64,000 nucleotides of DNA from Sphingomonas phyllosphaerae (GTDB taxonomy: Bacteria > Pseudomonadota > Alphaproteobacteria > Sphingomonadales > Sphingomonadaceae): assembly GCA_036946405.1 (NCBI GenBank), contig JAQIJC010000001.1:2177001-2241000 (forward strand), given 5' to 3'. Under the pieces are notes generated by a model, which saw only the letters and a program-made list of their open reading frames with translations, did no database searches and had not been told where the DNA came from. Position numbers and translations under genes: made by a program. Shown one piece after another: positions 7,970 to 19,926 of this stretch; the stretch's first letter is position 1, and each line of letters opens with the position of its first letter.

Positions 7970-8125
7970 CCGGTCTCCCCAGCACGATCGGAAAGGATCG
8001 CGCAGCCTTCATCGGTCATATCCCATAATGGCGATAGGAAAATCCGGTTTCTCGCTCGATAGCGCTGCTTATGGAAACCGGCGCGGCGACGCTCTATCTT
8101 GCGGCGAAGACCAAAGGGGACGCGG

Positions 8126-8818
8126 ATGTCGCGACTGACCAAGTATCTGGATTCCATCCGCGCGCGCGATCCGGCGCCGCATTCGCGGCTCGAGGTGCTG
8201 ACCTATCCGGGCGTGTGGGCACTGGCGTGGCATCGTGTCGCCAACCGGCTGTATCGCGCAGGTTTCTACTTGCCGGCGCGGATCGTGAACCATGTCTCGC
8301 GCGCGCTGACGGCGATCGACATCCACCCCGGCGCGACGATCGGGCGCAATTTCTTCATCGATCACGGATTCGTGGTGATCGGCGAAACCGCGGAGATCGG
8401 GGACGACGTCACCATCTATCAATGCGTGACGCTGGGCGGGACCAGTCCCGACAACGGCGTGGCGGGCAAGCGGCATCCGACGATCGCCGATGGTGCGATC
8501 ATCGGTTCGGGCGCGCAGGTGCTGGGGCCGATCACGGTCGGGCCGCGCGCACGCGTCGGCGCGAACGCGGTCGTGACGCGCGACGTGCCGGCGGGCGCGG
8601 TGATGGTCGGGATCCCGGCGCGCCCGACCGTCGTCGAGGGGGGAGCGGCCCCGGAACCGCGCTTCGTCCCCTATGGCACGCCGTGTCGCGAGATGTTCGA
8701 TCCGGCGACGCAGCGCGTCGAGTCGCTGCGCTGCGAGCTGGAGGCGATGAAGAAGCGGCTGGACGCGCTGATTGCCGAGCAAGAGCCCGCCGACGGAGCG
8801 GAGCGCGATCGCGCCTGA
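8126..8818 (+). CDS. cysE: Serine O-acetyltransferase
   Basis: 230 residues. Transfers acetyl from acetyl-CoA to L-serine, the first step of cysteine synthesis. It is the short form of the enzyme: a brief helical N-terminus, then left-handed beta-helix hexapeptide repeats from about residue 65, with [20 protein letters not shown] and the CoA-binding TLGGT plus GKRHPTI. Start at 8126 has AAAGGGGA just upstream. The last ~35 residues are helical and charged. Its stop (TGA) shares a base with the start of the DUF2794 gene (TGATG). Confidence 0.92.
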   Translation: MSRLTKYLDSIRARDPAPHSRLEVLTYPGVWALAWHRVANRLYRAGFYLPARIVNHVSRALTAIDIHPGATIGRNFFIDHGFVVIGETAEIGDDVTIYQCVTLGGTSPDNGVAGKRHPTIADGAIIGSGAQVLGPITVGPRARVGANAVVTRDVPAGAVMVGIPARPTVVEGGAAPEPRFVPYGTPCREMFDPATQRVESLRCELEAMKKRLDALIAEQEPADGAERDRA

Positions 8819-9162
8819 TGGGGATCGTCACGCCCTTTCCGGCCGGGGCCGGCCAGCCGCGGCAGGTCGCCTTCGATCGGGCCGAGCTGATGCGGATCCT
8901 CGACCTGTATGGCCGCATGGTCGCCGCCGGCCACTGGCGCGACTATGCGCTCGACCTGGGGCGCGACGCGGCGGTGTTTTCGGCCTTTCGCCGCGCCACC
9001 GAACGTCCCGAGTTCCGCGTCGAGAAACGCCCGGCCTTGCGCAACCGGCAAGGCATGTGGGCGCTGGTCGGCGAGGCGGGGCAGGTGGTGCGGCGCGGGC
9101 ATGAGCTTGGCCCGGTGCTCGCGCCGGTCGAGCGGCGGTTGATGAAGCTGGTCGAGGAATAA
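8818..9162 (+). CDS. DUF2794 family protein
   Basis: 114-residue protein of the alphaproteobacterial DUF2794 family, recognised by LMRILDLYGRMVAAGHWRDY, AVFSAFRRATERPEF and VVRRGHELGPVL. Function unknown. No membrane segment or catalytic motif is visible. It is translated from an ATG that overlaps the cysE stop, which suggests coupled expression with cysteine synthesis. Confidence 0.85.
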   Translation: MGIVTPFPAGAGQPRQVAFDRAELMRILDLYGRMVAAGHWRDYALDLGRDAAVFSAFRRATERPEFRVEKRPALRNRQGMWALVGEAGQVVRRGHELGPVLAPVERRLMKLVEE

Positions 9163-9229
9163 TCGCCGCCACGCCGACTGGTGCGGAACGGCGGAGGGCG
9201 ACCGCGCGTCGGCCTGCACCGTCATCCAC

Positions 9230-10027
9230 TCACCGGTGCCGCGCGAGCACCTCATAGGCCATCACCGCGGTCGCGACCGCCGCATTGAGGCTATCCGCCT
9301 TGCCGAGCATCGGCATCTTCACCAGCAGGTCGCACTCGGCCTCATATTCGTCCGGAAGCCCTTGCGCCTCGTTGCCGGTCAGCAGGAAGGTCGGCGTAGC
9401 ATAAGGCGCGTCGCGGTAATTGTTTTCGGTCTGCAAACTCAGCCCGACCAGCTGCCCCGGCCCCTCGCGCAGCCACGACAGGAATTCGGGCCAGATCACG
9501 CGCACGATCGGCACCGTGAACAGCGCCCCCATGCTCGCGCGCACCGCCTCGGTGGAGAACGGATCGACGCATTCGTCGACGAGGATCAGCGCCCCTGCGC
9601 CGACCGCATCGCCGGTGCGCAGGATCGTGCCAAGATTGCCGGGATCGCGCAGCCGCTCGGCGACCAGCCAGATCGGTGCGGCGCTGCGGTCGAGCGCATC
9701 GAGCGTCGTCTCGAACGTGTCGAAGACGCCGACCACCGCTTGCGGATTGTCCTTGCCCGATAGTTTCGAAAGGATGTCCGGCGTCGTCTCGACCGCCTCG
9801 CCGTAATCCGCCTCGACCGCATCGATCAACGCACGCACCAGCGGATGCCCGGCGCTGGCCGCCGCGAAGAACAGGATGCGCGGAATGCGCCCGGTTTCCA
9901 GCGCTTCGGTCAGGATGCGCAGCCCCTCGGCGAGGAACAGCCCGTCCTCGCGGCGATGGCGCTTGTCGCGCAGCGCCTGCACGCGCTTGACCAACGGATT
10001 GGAGAAGGAGGTAATGACTTTCGGCAT
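9230..10027 (-). CDS. TrmH/SpoU-family RNA 2'-O-methyltransferase
   Basis: 265 residues. The N-terminal substrate-binding domain includes SNPLVKRVQALRDKRHRR and LFLAEGLRIL. The C-terminal SPOUT knot has RLRDPGNLGTILRTGDAVGA (motif 1), LLTGNEAQGLPDE (motif 2) and KMPMLGKADSLNAAVATAV (motif 3). It methylates a ribose 2'-OH in rRNA or tRNA using S-adenosylmethionine. Which base is modified cannot be told from sequence. It stands before the HPr operon in the same direction, with the HPr stop 19 bp upstream of its start. Confidence 0.88.
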   Translation of the reverse strand: MPKVITSFSNPLVKRVQALRDKRHRREDGLFLAEGLRILTEALETGRIPRILFFAAASAGHPLVRALIDAVEADYGEAVETTPDILSKLSGKDNPQAVVGVFDTFETTLDALDRSAAPIWLVAERLRDPGNLGTILRTGDAVGAGALILVDECVDPFSTEAVRASMGALFTVPIVRVIWPEFLSWLREGPGQLVGLSLQTENNYRDAPYATPTFLLTGNEAQGLPDEYEAECDLLVKMPMLGKADSLNAAVATAVMAYEVLARHR

Positions 10028-10046
10028 AAGCGACGATGGCGGAGGA

Positions 10047-10316
10047 TCAGTCCTCGCCGAACTTGCCCTCGACCAGCGCGCACATCGTCTCGACCACGCC
10101 CTCGGCCTGCTCGCCCTCGGCAGAGATGGTGATATGGTCGCCCTTGGCGGCGCCGAGCATCATCAGCCCCATGATCGACGTCCCGATCACTTCCGACTCG
10201 CCCTTTGCGACCTTCACCGGCGCGGGCTGTCCGCTGGCGAGCGTCACGAACTTGGCGCTGGCGCGCGCGTGCAGTCCGCGGCGGTTGGTGACCTCGACGG
10301 TGCGCGACACCGTCAT
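10047..10316 (-). CDS. ptsH: HPr-type phosphocarrier protein (nitrogen PTS)
   Basis: 89 residues with phospho-accepting His16 in NRRGLHARASAKF and the regulatory-Ser region EVIGTSIMGLMMLGAAKGD. In alphaproteobacteria without sugar PTS permeases this protein belongs to a regulatory phosphorelay. It is the last gene of the chain chvI-chvG-hprK-rapZ-EIIA-HPr, and its start overlaps the EIIA stop by 4 bp. Adjacent HprK is expected to phosphorylate the Ser. Confidence 0.9.
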   Translation of the reverse strand: MTVSRTVEVTNRRGLHARASAKFVTLASGQPAPVKVAKGESEVIGTSIMGLMMLGAAKGDHITISAEGEQAEGVVETMCALVEGKFGED

Positions 10317-10753
10317 GCCGCGGCCTCGCCCAGCACCTCGGACGCGACCGAGATGTATTTACGCCCCGCCTCGCGCGCGGCCGCGACCGCCGCGACGACG
10401 GTCATCGCCTTGCGCGCCGATTCAAGCCGGATCAGCATCGGCAGGTTGATCCCCGCGATCACCTCGACGCGACCGCGTTCCATCAGCGAGATCGCGAGAT
10501 TGGAGGGGGTGCCGCCGAACAGGTCGGTCAGCACGATCACGCCGCGGCCCTCATCGACCTCGGCAATGGTCGCAGCGATATCGGCGCGGCGCGCCTCCAT
10601 ATCGTCCTCCGGCCCGATCGCGACGGTGCGCACCTGCCGCTGCGGGCCGACGACATGCTCCATCGCGACGACGAATTCGTCGGCAAGACGCCCGTGGGTG
10701 ACGAGCACCAAACCGATCACTGGCCCCGACATTTGCTTCGACAATCCGTTCAT
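10313..10753 (-). CDS. PTS EIIA component, mannose/fructose family
   Basis: 146 residues of the EIIA-Man fold. The phosphorylatable His20 is in LVLVTHGRLADE, and VIVLTDLFGGTPSNLA is the second family signature. No IIB, IIC or IID partner is near, so it is a regulatory phosphoacceptor of the alphaproteobacterial PTS. The start at 10753 is fixed by an ATGA overlap with the rapZ stop; a second Met seven codons later is possible. Confidence 0.9.
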   Translation of the reverse strand: MNGLSKQMSGPVIGLVLVTHGRLADEFVVAMEHVVGPQRQVRTVAIGPEDDMEARRADIAATIAEVDEGRGVIVLTDLFGGTPSNLAISLMERGRVEVIAGINLPMLIRLESARKAMTVVAAVAAAREAGRKYISVASEVLGEAAA

Positions 10754-11646
10754 TGACCGTGTGGGCGTCCCTCGAGCGCATCCTGCGGGGCCGCCGCAAG
10801 GTCCCGATGCACGATGGTGGGGCATAATCCCGCATCACGCAACCGTCCAGCGATCCGCTCCGCGACGTGAACCGAGCGGTGCTTGCCACCGGTGCAGCCG
10901 ATCGCGACGGTGACATAGGGCTTTCCTTCGGCGCGATACCGCGGCAGCAACAGCAGCAACAGGTCCTCGATCCGTCCGACCGCTTCTTCATAGGCCGGAT
11001 CGGCGGCGATATAGGCCGCCACCGCCGGGTCTTGTCCCGTATGGGGACGAAGTGCCGGATCCCAATGGGGATTCCGCAGGAAGCGCATGTCGAACACCAT
11101 ATCGACACCCGCCGGGATGCCGCGCGCGAAGCCGAACGACTCGATCGTCAGCGTCGTGCCGACCCCGGCGTCGCGCGTGAACATCTCGCGTACCTGCTGC
11201 GCCAGCGTGTTGGCCTTGAACGTCGTCGTGTCGATCAGCCGGTTGGCACGCTCGCGCAGCGGGGCCAACAGCCGCCGCTCGCGCTGGATGCCCTCGACGG
11301 CGGGGCGATCGTCGGCGAGCGGGTGGCGGCGGCGCGTCTCGGCGAAGCGCCGCGTCAACTCCTCGCCCGAACAATCGAGGAACAGCATCCCGACATTGTC
11401 GCCGCGCTGGCGCAATTCCTCGAAGCGGCGCAGCGCAGTGTCGGCGTCGAAGTTGCGCGTCCGCGTGCCGAAACCGATCGCGAGCGGGCGCGGCGTCTCG
11501 TCCGGATCGGTCGGGGGGGCCACGACGCGCGGCAACAGTGACAAGGGGACGTTGTCGATCGTCTCCCAGCCGAGGTCCTCCAGCGTCTTCAACACCGTCG
11601 ACACGCCCGCCCCGGCCATGCCGGTCACCAGCAGCACCTCGTTCAT
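10750..11646 (-). CDS. rapZ: RapZ-family nucleotide-binding regulator
   Basis: 298 residues. The N-terminal P-loop domain (about 1-150) is followed by the C-terminal domain that in E. coli binds small RNAs (IGCTGGKHRSVHVAERIA near residue 245). In E. coli RapZ controls glucosamine-6-phosphate synthase through GlmZ; the alphaproteobacterial target is not known. Oddity: the Walker A motif reads GMAGAGVST at residues 9-17, with Val15 where the family has Lys. Start and stop both overlap neighbours by 4 bp. Confidence 0.88.
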   Translation of the reverse strand: MNEVLLVTGMAGAGVSTVLKTLEDLGWETIDNVPLSLLPRVVAPPTDPDETPRPLAIGFGTRTRNFDADTALRRFEELRQRGDNVGMLFLDCSGEELTRRFAETRRRHPLADDRPAVEGIQRERRLLAPLRERANRLIDTTTFKANTLAQQVREMFTRDAGVGTTLTIESFGFARGIPAGVDMVFDMRFLRNPHWDPALRPHTGQDPAVAAYIAADPAYEEAVGRIEDLLLLLLPRYRAEGKPYVTVAIGCTGGKHRSVHVAERIAGRLRDAGLCPTIVHRDLAAAPQDALEGRPHGQ

Positions 11647-12074
11647 CGCTCGCCCCCTTCGCCCGGCGGTTGTTCTGCCAACGCCCATTCGACCTTGATC
11701 GGCGCGGACGGCCAGCGCGGATCGATCACGACCTCGGGGATGGTGACGCCGTCGATCACGATCGTGCGCGGCTCTGGCATCCGCTCGTCTTCGCCGGCGA
11801 GCACGACCGCGAGCGACACCGAGATCGCGGGGCGGGCGGGGCGCGCGACGATCCCGATCCCGCGCACCTCCATCCGGCCCGCGATCGTCGCCGGGGACCG
11901 GGCGATCAACATGCCATCTTCTTGTGAGAGCAGTGTATAATCATCGGAAACCAGAACGGCGCCACGGTCGATCAGTCGCATCGCCAGATCGCTTTTGCCG
12001 GCGCCCGACGGGCCGGTCAGCAGCACGCCGCGCGTGCCGATCGCGACGCAGGTCGCGTGGATCGTCGCGGTCAC
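11643..12074 (-). CDS. hprK: HPr kinase/phosphorylase, short alphaproteobacterial form
   Basis: 143 residues corresponding to only the C-terminal catalytic domain of Gram-positive HprK. Walker A is GPSGAGKS at residues 21-28, followed by LVSDDYTLL. It should phosphorylate and dephosphorylate the Ser of HPr. The start is a GTG at 12074 that overlaps the chvG stop (GTGA). The missing N-terminal domain is normal for this clade. Confidence 0.9.
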   Translation of the reverse strand: MTATIHATCVAIGTRGVLLTGPSGAGKSDLAMRLIDRGAVLVSDDYTLLSQEDGMLIARSPATIAGRMEVRGIGIVARPARPAISVSLAVVLAGEDERMPEPRTIVIDGVTIPEVVIDPRWPSAPIKVEWALAEQPPGEGGER

Positions 12075-13636
12075 GCGCGCGCCGCCAGCGGCAGCCGCAC
12101 CACGAAGCGCGCGCCGCTCAGCCGGTCCTCGCGCGATTCGACCCCGATCTCGCCCTGGTGCGCCTCGACGATCGTCCGCGCGATCGCCAGACCCAGCCCG
12201 GAATGCTGACCGAACGTCTCCTGCGCCGGGCGCACCGAATGAAAACGGCGGAAGATCGTCTCGCGCGCTTCCTCGGGAACACCGGGGCCTTCGTCCTCGA
12301 CCCGGACCTCCAGCATCGAGCGATCGCGACGCGCCGCGATCGTCACCGTGCCACCCTCGGGCGAGAAGGAGATCGCATTGTCGATCAGATTGGCGAACAC
12401 GCGCTCCAGCCGCGCGCCTTCGCCGGCCACGACCAGATCGTCGTCGAGCGGATCGAAACGCACGCGCACGTCGTGTGCGGGGCCACGTGCCTCGCGGTCG
12501 GCGACCATCGCCGCCAGCATCGCTGCGACATCGACCGGCTCGAACGTCGCGCGGCTCAATTGCGCGTCGAGCCGGGATGCCTCGGAGATATCGCTGATGA
12601 GCCGGTCGAGCCGATGGACGTCGTCGTTGACGATCGCAAGCAATCTGGCGCGCAGTTCCGGCTGCTCGACACGGCTGAGCGCATCGGTCGCGGAGCGGAG
12701 CGAGGCAAGCGGGTTCTTCAGTTCGTGCGTCACGTCGGCCGCGAACGCCTCGGTGGCATCGATCCGCGCGCGCAGCGCCAGCGTCATGTCGGACAGCGCG
12801 CGCGCCAGCATCCCGATCTCGTCGCGGCGCTCGGGCAGTCGCGGCACCGTCACCTCACGTGCGCGCCCCAGCCGCACGCGCACCGCCGCGCGCGCCAGCA
12901 GCCGCAACGGCACCACGATCGTCCGGGCCAGGAACAGCGACAGCCCGATCGAGATGACGCTCGCCACCAGCACCACTACGCTCAGCCGGTAGCGCTCGGC
13001 GCGCACCCGCTCGGTCACGTCGCGCGCGTTGACCGCGGTCAGCAGCGCCAACCCGTCGCCCAGCGGTGCCGCGGCGGTGATGACCGGGGTGCGATCGGGG
13101 GCGCGCCACAAGGTCTGCGCGCTGGCCGCGCCCGCAAACACCGTCCGCACGTCGGGCCAGCGCCGCCCGTCACGCTGCTCGCGATAGCCGGGCGCGAGCG
13201 GCGCGCGGACGATCCGGTCGATCGCGGCGTCGAGCCAGCGCGCGCTGCGCCGCGCGATCGGATCATCGTCGGGATCGTCGAGCCGAAAATTGGCGACCCC
13301 CAGCGCGCGGCTGTCCGCCAGCAGCGCGCCGCCGCGATCGTACAGCCGCACCCGCGTGCCCGTCTCGCGCGCCAGCCGCGCGATCGTCGCGTCGCGCGCG
13401 TCCCGTGCGATCGGCGCCAGCGCCTCGGTCATCAACCGCACCTCGCGCCCCGCCTGTGTCGAGCGCTGGTCGAGGATTCGGCTGCGGAACGACTCGAGAT
13501 AGAAGAACCCGCCGGCCAGCAACAGCAGCGCGAGGACGTTGACCGCGAGGATACGCGGCGTGAGCGAGACCTTGCCCGACCACGCGCGTGCCTGCTCGGC
13601 AGCGTCACTCCTCCGAAAAGCGGTAGCCGGCGCCAT
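12071..13636 (-). CDS. chvG: Stimulus-sensing histidine kinase ChvG
   Basis: About 521 residues: first membrane segment [19 protein letters not shown], a periplasmic sensor region of ~200 residues, a second membrane segment ([19 protein letters not shown]), HAMP, the phospho-acceptor His near residue 303 in [13 protein letters not shown], and an HATPase domain with [12 protein letters not shown] and [12 protein letters not shown]. It is the kinase partner of ChvI, which senses acid or envelope stress in rhizobia. Start is uncertain: no ATG, GTG or TTG lies between the chvI stop and the first membrane segment, so the ATG at 13636, overlapping chvI by 32 bp, is the best choice. Confidence 0.88.
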   Translation of the reverse strand: MAPATAFRRSDAAEQARAWSGKVSLTPRILAVNVLALLLLAGGFFYLESFRSRILDQRSTQAGREVRLMTEALAPIARDARDATIARLARETGTRVRLYDRGGALLADSRALGVANFRLDDPDDDPIARRSARWLDAAIDRIVRAPLAPGYREQRDGRRWPDVRTVFAGAASAQTLWRAPDRTPVITAAAPLGDGLALLTAVNARDVTERVRAERYRLSVVVLVASVISIGLSLFLARTIVVPLRLLARAAVRVRLGRAREVTVPRLPERRDEIGMLARALSDMTLALRARIDATEAFAADVTHELKNPLASLRSATDALSRVEQPELRARLLAIVNDDVHRLDRLISDISEASRLDAQLSRATFEPVDVAAMLAAMVADREARGPAHDVRVRFDPLDDDLVVAGEGARLERVFANLIDNAISFSPEGGTVTIAARRDRSMLEVRVEDEGPGVPEEARETIFRRFHSVRPAQETFGQHSGLGLAIARTIVEAHQGEIGVESREDRLSGARFVVRLPLAARA

Positions 13637-14309
13637 ACAGCGTCTCGATCGAATCGAAGGCGGGGTCGGCTTCGCGGAACTTGCGGCGCACACGCTTGAT
13701 ATGGCTGTCGATCGTGCGATCGTCGACGTAGATGTCGTCCTGATAGGCCGCATCCATCAACTGGTTGCGCGTCTTCACGATACCGGGCCGCTGCGCGAGC
13801 GTCTCGAGGATCAGGAATTCGGTCACGGTCAACGTCACCGGCTTGCCGTCCCACGTGACGCGGTGCCGCGCCGGGTCCATCACCAGCCGTCCGCGCTCGA
13901 TCGGTCCCTGCGTCTCGCTCTCGCCCTCCGCGCCCGCCTGCGCCGGCTCGGTGCGGCGCAGGATCGCGCGGATCCGCGCGATCAGCAGCCGCTGGCTGAA
14001 CGGCTTGGCGATATAATCGTCGGCGCCCATCGCGAGACCCAGCGCCTCGTCCAGCTCGTCGTCCTTGCTGGTCAGGAAGATCACCGGCAGCCGGCTCTTC
14101 TCGCGCAGCCGCCGCAGCAGTTCCAGCCCGTCCATCTTCGGCATCTTGATGTCGAAGATCGCGAGATCGGGCGGGTTGTCGGTCAGCGCCTTCAGCGCCG
14201 CTTCGCCGTCCGAATACAGCCGGGTCAGGAATCCCTCGGCCTGCAGCGCGATCGACACCGAGGTCAGGATGTTGCGATCGTCGTCGACCAGCGCGATCGT
14301 GGCGGTCAT
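13605..14309 (-). CDS. chvI: Response regulator ChvI (OmpR/PhoB type)
   Basis: 234 residues: receiver domain with phospho-acceptor Asp53 in [13 protein letters not shown] and Lys in IAKPFS, then a winged-helix DNA-binding domain with [16 protein letters not shown] near the C-terminus. Start at 14309 ([13 protein letters not shown]). It heads the operon with chvG, hprK, rapZ, EIIA and HPr, and is divergent from pckA, an arrangement also known from rhizobia, where ChvI influences pckA expression. Confidence 0.92.
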   Translation of the reverse strand: MTATIALVDDDRNILTSVSIALQAEGFLTRLYSDGEAALKALTDNPPDLAIFDIKMPKMDGLELLRRLREKSRLPVIFLTSKDDELDEALGLAMGADDYIAKPFSQRLLIARIRAILRRTEPAQAGAEGESETQGPIERGRLVMDPARHRVTWDGKPVTLTVTEFLILETLAQRPGIVKTRNQLMDAAYQDDIYVDDRTIDSHIKRVRRKFREADPAFDSIETLYGAGYRFSEE

Positions 14310-14476
14310 GGATTGGTCCCGGTCATCACGCGCGCAGGGGTAAGCCAAAGCGCGACGCCGCTCAATCACAACATCGTCCCACTCGTTTGTTTAACGTGTT
14401 TGACGCGAGCCTTGTAGCATCGTATCCCGCTGCCATCGAACGCGCTTTCCGCAAGCGCCCATTGGAGGACGACCCG

Positions 14477-16087
14477 TTGAGCCATCGCATTCCCGACGCC
14501 GGGCTTGAGACGCAGGGCATCGAAACCCGCGCCACGCTGCACTGGAACCTCGTCACCGCGCGGCTGACCGAAGCCGCGGTCGCGCGTGGCGAGGGCAAGC
14601 TGTCCGCCGACGGCCCGCTGGTCGTCGAAACCGGCGCGCACACCGGCCGATCGGCGCAGGACAAGTTCATCGTCCGCGATGCCGAAACCGAATCGACCGT
14701 CTGGTGGGGCAAGTCGAACAAGGCGATGGAGCCGTCGCAGTTCGCCGCGCTCAAGCAAGATTTCCTCACCGCGCTCGGCACCAAGAGCGACCTGTTCGTC
14801 CAGGACCTGTACGGCGGCTCGCAGCCGTCGCACCGCGTCCGCGTCCGCGTCATCAACGAGCTGGCGTGGCACAATCTGTTCATCCGCACGATGCTGGTCC
14901 GTCCCGAGGAGAAGGACCTGAAGGGCTTCGTCCCCGATTACACGATCATCGACCTGCCCGGTTTCCGCGCCGATCCCGCGCGTCACGGCTGCCGCAGCGA
15001 GACGGTGATCGCGGTCAACATGACCGAGAAGCTGATCCTGATCGGCGGCACGCGCTATGCCGGCGAAATGAAGAAGTCGGTGTTCGGCATCCTCAACTAT
15101 CTGCTCCCGCCGACCGGCGTGATGCCGATGCACTGCTCGGCGAACATGGGCGCCGACGGGCGCACCGCGGTGTTCTTCGGCCTGTCGGGCACCGGCAAGA
15201 CCACGCTGTCGGCCGATCCCAAGCGCACGCTGATCGGCGACGACGAACATGGCTGGTCCGACGATGCGGTCTTCAATTTCGAGGGCGGCTGCTACGCCAA
15301 GATGATCCGCCTGTCGGAGGATGCCGAGCCCGAGATCTTCGCCACCACCAAGCGGTTCGGCACCGTGCTCGAGAACGTCGTGATGGACGAGGTGACGCGC
15401 CAGCTCGACCTCGACGACAACAGCCTCGCCGAGAACAGCCGCGGGGCCTATCCGATCGACTTCATCCCGAACGCCTCGGAAGAAAACATGGGCGGCACGC
15501 CGCGCAGCATCGTGATGCTGACCGCCGACGCCTACGGCATCCTGCCGCCGATCGCGAAGCTGACCCCGGATCAAGCGATGTACCACTTCCTGTCGGGCTA
15601 TACCGCGCGCGTCGCGGGCACCGAGATCGGCGTGACCGAGCCCGATGCGACCTTCTCGACCTGTTTCGGCGCGCCGTTCATGCCGCGCCATCCGTCGGTC
15701 TATGGCAATCTGCTCAAGGAGCGGATCGCGAAGGGCGGGGTGGATTGCTGGCTGGTCAACACCGGCTGGACCGGCGGCAAATACGGCACCGGGCACCGGA
15801 TGCCGATCAAGGCGACCCGCGCGCTGCTCGACGCCGCGCTCGACGGCAGCCTGAACGACGCCGAGTTCCGTACCGATCCCAATTTCGGGTTCAAGGTGCC
15901 GGTGTCCGTGCCCGGTGTCGACACCGCGATCCTCGATCCGCGCGCGACCTGGGCGGACAAGGCCGAATATGACGCGACCGCGGCGAAGCTGGTCGACCTG
16001 TTCAACGACAATTTCGCGCAATTCGCCGAGCACGTCGATCAGGGCGTCCGCGAGGCCGCACCCAGGGCGGTGAAGGCCGCCGCCTGA
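14477..16087 (+). CDS. pckA: Phosphoenolpyruvate carboxykinase (ATP)
   Basis: 536 residues, the normal length. Converts oxaloacetate plus ATP to phosphoenolpyruvate, the first step of gluconeogenesis. Visible motifs: [18 protein letters not shown], the kinase P-loop [14 protein letters not shown] (about 234-247), and the metal-binding segment [13 protein letters not shown] start at 14477 is chosen because GGAGG lies eight bases upstream and the family begins just before [11 protein letters not shown]. The frame is open to an ATG at 14387, which would add 30 atypical residues. Confidence 0.93.
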   Translation: MSHRIPDAGLETQGIETRATLHWNLVTARLTEAAVARGEGKLSADGPLVVETGAHTGRSAQDKFIVRDAETESTVWWGKSNKAMEPSQFAALKQDFLTALGTKSDLFVQDLYGGSQPSHRVRVRVINELAWHNLFIRTMLVRPEEKDLKGFVPDYTIIDLPGFRADPARHGCRSETVIAVNMTEKLILIGGTRYAGEMKKSVFGILNYLLPPTGVMPMHCSANMGADGRTAVFFGLSGTGKTTLSADPKRTLIGDDEHGWSDDAVFNFEGGCYAKMIRLSEDAEPEIFATTKRFGTVLENVVMDEVTRQLDLDDNSLAENSRGAYPIDFIPNASEENMGGTPRSIVMLTADAYGILPPIAKLTPDQAMYHFLSGYTARVAGTEIGVTEPDATFSTCFGAPFMPRHPSVYGNLLKERIAKGGVDCWLVNTGWTGGKYGTGHRMPIKATRALLDAALDGSLNDAEFRTDPNFGFKVPVSVPGVDTAILDPRATWADKAEYDATAAKLVDLFNDNFAQFAEHVDQGVREAAPRAVKAAA

Positions 16088-16097
16088 CGTACCAGGT

Positions 16098-16119
16098 GGG
16101 GCCGCCTGCGGGCGGCCCC
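16098..16119 (+). terminator. Hairpin terminator after pckA
   Basis: A 9-bp GC stem (GGGGCCGCC at 16098-16106 and GGCGGCCCC at 16111-16119) with a 4-base loop begins 11 bp after the pckA stop and is followed by CTCGTT. The T run is weak. It also lies at the 3' end of the convergent PEP-CTERM gene, so it may work both ways. Confidence 0.65.
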
Positions 16120-16124
16120 CTCGT

Positions 16125-18419
<2,295 letters not shown>

Positions 18420-18532
18420 GGCGCGGGGACGCCGCTGTCCTACGTGGCGCGGGTCTGGCAAAAGGGCGGGATGACGATCGCTCAAACCTGCCGGCTGAAG
18501 TCGAAGGTCCAAGTTTCATCCCGGCCCCGATC

Positions 18533-18627
18533 CGTCACCCCGGCGAAGGCCGGGGCCCAGTTACGGAACGATGGTCGCAGCCACGCAGCGCCTCCAAATC
18601 GGACCCCGGCCTTCGCCGGGGTGATGG
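18533..18627. repeat. Interspersed palindromic repeat, family 3, in the guaB-rsmB gap
   Basis: Arms CGTCACCCCGGCGAAGGCCG and CGGCCTTCGCCGGGGTGATG pair around a ~50-base spacer. It occupies the middle of a 322-bp non-coding stretch (18420-18741). The rest of that stretch shows no gene, only C-rich sequence before rsmB. Confidence 0.75.
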
Positions 18628-18741
18628 TGAAGGTGGGCTAAGCACCTCGCCGCCACCCCGCCAGCGTCTCAACATTCGCAACATTCGCCCCCGCCCGCCG
18701 CCCACAACCGCCGCCCCGCACTCCATGCCGAAAGCCCCGCA

Positions 18742-19893
18742 ATGACCCCCGCCGCCCGCACGCAAGCCGCGATCGACCTGCTCGATGCGATCGTCATCGC
18801 CGCGCGTGAGGGCGGGGCCGCTGCCGACACGCTGATCTCCCGCTATTTCGCACAACGCCGCTACGCCGGCTCCAAGGATCGCCGCGCGGTCCGCGAGCTG
18901 GTCTACGCCGCGATCCGCCGGCTCGGCGAACGCCCCGCCGACGGCCGCGCCGCGCTGCTCGCGCTTGCCGCGACCGACCCGGCGCTCGCCGCGACCTTCG
19001 ACGGCTCCACCCATGGTCCCGCGCCGATCGGCGACGAAGCCCCGGCCGCCGAGGGGCTCCATCCGCGCTGGCTCAGCGAGCGCTTGGCCGCCGCCGGGCT
19101 CGACGATGCCGAGCAAGTCGCGCTGATCGACCGCGCGCCGCTCGACGTGCGCCTCCATCCCAATCATGCCGACCTCGACCTCCCCGATGCGCTGCCGATC
19201 CCCGGCCTGCCGCTCGCGCGCCGGCTGCCCGCCGGCAGCGACATCGCCGCGCACGCCGGCAAGCTCGAGGTGCAGGACGCCGGCAGCCAGACGGTGACCC
19301 TCGCGGCGGTGGTCGCACCGGGCATGACCGTGCTCGATCTGTGCGCCGGCGCGGGCGGCAAGAGCCTCGCGATGGCCGCGGACATGGGCAATGCGGGCCG
19401 GATCGTCGCCAGCGATGTCGACCGTGCGCGGCTGTCGCGGCTTACTCCACGTGCCGAAAAGGCCGGCGCGACGATCATCGAGACGCGGCTCCTCGACCCC
19501 CATCACGAAGCCGAGGCGTTGGCCGACGTGCAGGCCGACGTCGTGCTGATCGACGCACCGTGCTCGGGCACCGGCACGTGGCGGCGCAACCCGGAGGCGC
19601 GCTGGCGGCTCACCCCGGCGCGGCTCGATCGGCTGATCGAAACGCAGCGCCACGTCTTGTCGATCGGCGCGGGCGCGGTGAAGCCGGGCGGGGCGCTCGT
19701 CTACATCGTCTGCTCGCTGCTCGACGGGGAAGGGGCCGCGCAGGTCGATGCGTTCCTCGCCGCGCATCCCGGCTGGCACGCCGAGCCGTTGGCGCTCCCC
19801 GTCGGACGCCCGCATCACGCCGGCACCCGCCTGACCCCCGCACATGACGGCACCGACGGTTTTTTCGTCGCACGGCTGCGGGCGCCATGCTAA
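18742..19893 (+). CDS. RsmB/NOP-family RNA (cytosine-5) methyltransferase
   Basis: 383 residues: an N-terminal NusB-like helical RNA-binding domain (about 1-140), then a SAM-dependent methyltransferase with LDLCAGAGGKSLAMAADMG (motif I), DAPCSGTGTWRRNPE (motif IV with the releasing Cys) and VYIVCSLLDGEG (motif VI with the nucleophilic Cys). Both cysteines needed for m5C formation are there. The target is probably 16S rRNA, as for RsmB, but this is inference. It is separated from the TPR gene by about 30 bp. Confidence 0.88.
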   Translation: MTPAARTQAAIDLLDAIVIAAREGGAAADTLISRYFAQRRYAGSKDRRAVRELVYAAIRRLGERPADGRAALLALAATDPALAATFDGSTHGPAPIGDEAPAAEGLHPRWLSERLAAAGLDDAEQVALIDRAPLDVRLHPNHADLDLPDALPIPGLPLARRLPAGSDIAAHAGKLEVQDAGSQTVTLAAVVAPGMTVLDLCAGAGGKSLAMAADMGNAGRIVASDVDRARLSRLTPRAEKAGATIIETRLLDPHHEAEALADVQADVVLIDAPCSGTGTWRRNPEARWRLTPARLDRLIETQRHVLSIGAGAVKPGGALVYIVCSLLDGEGAAQVDAFLAAHPGWHAEPLALPVGRPHHAGTRLTPAHDGTDGFFVARLRAPC

Positions 19894-19926
19894 CCGGGCC
19901 GGATCGTGTCGAAGCTGGAGCCGTTC

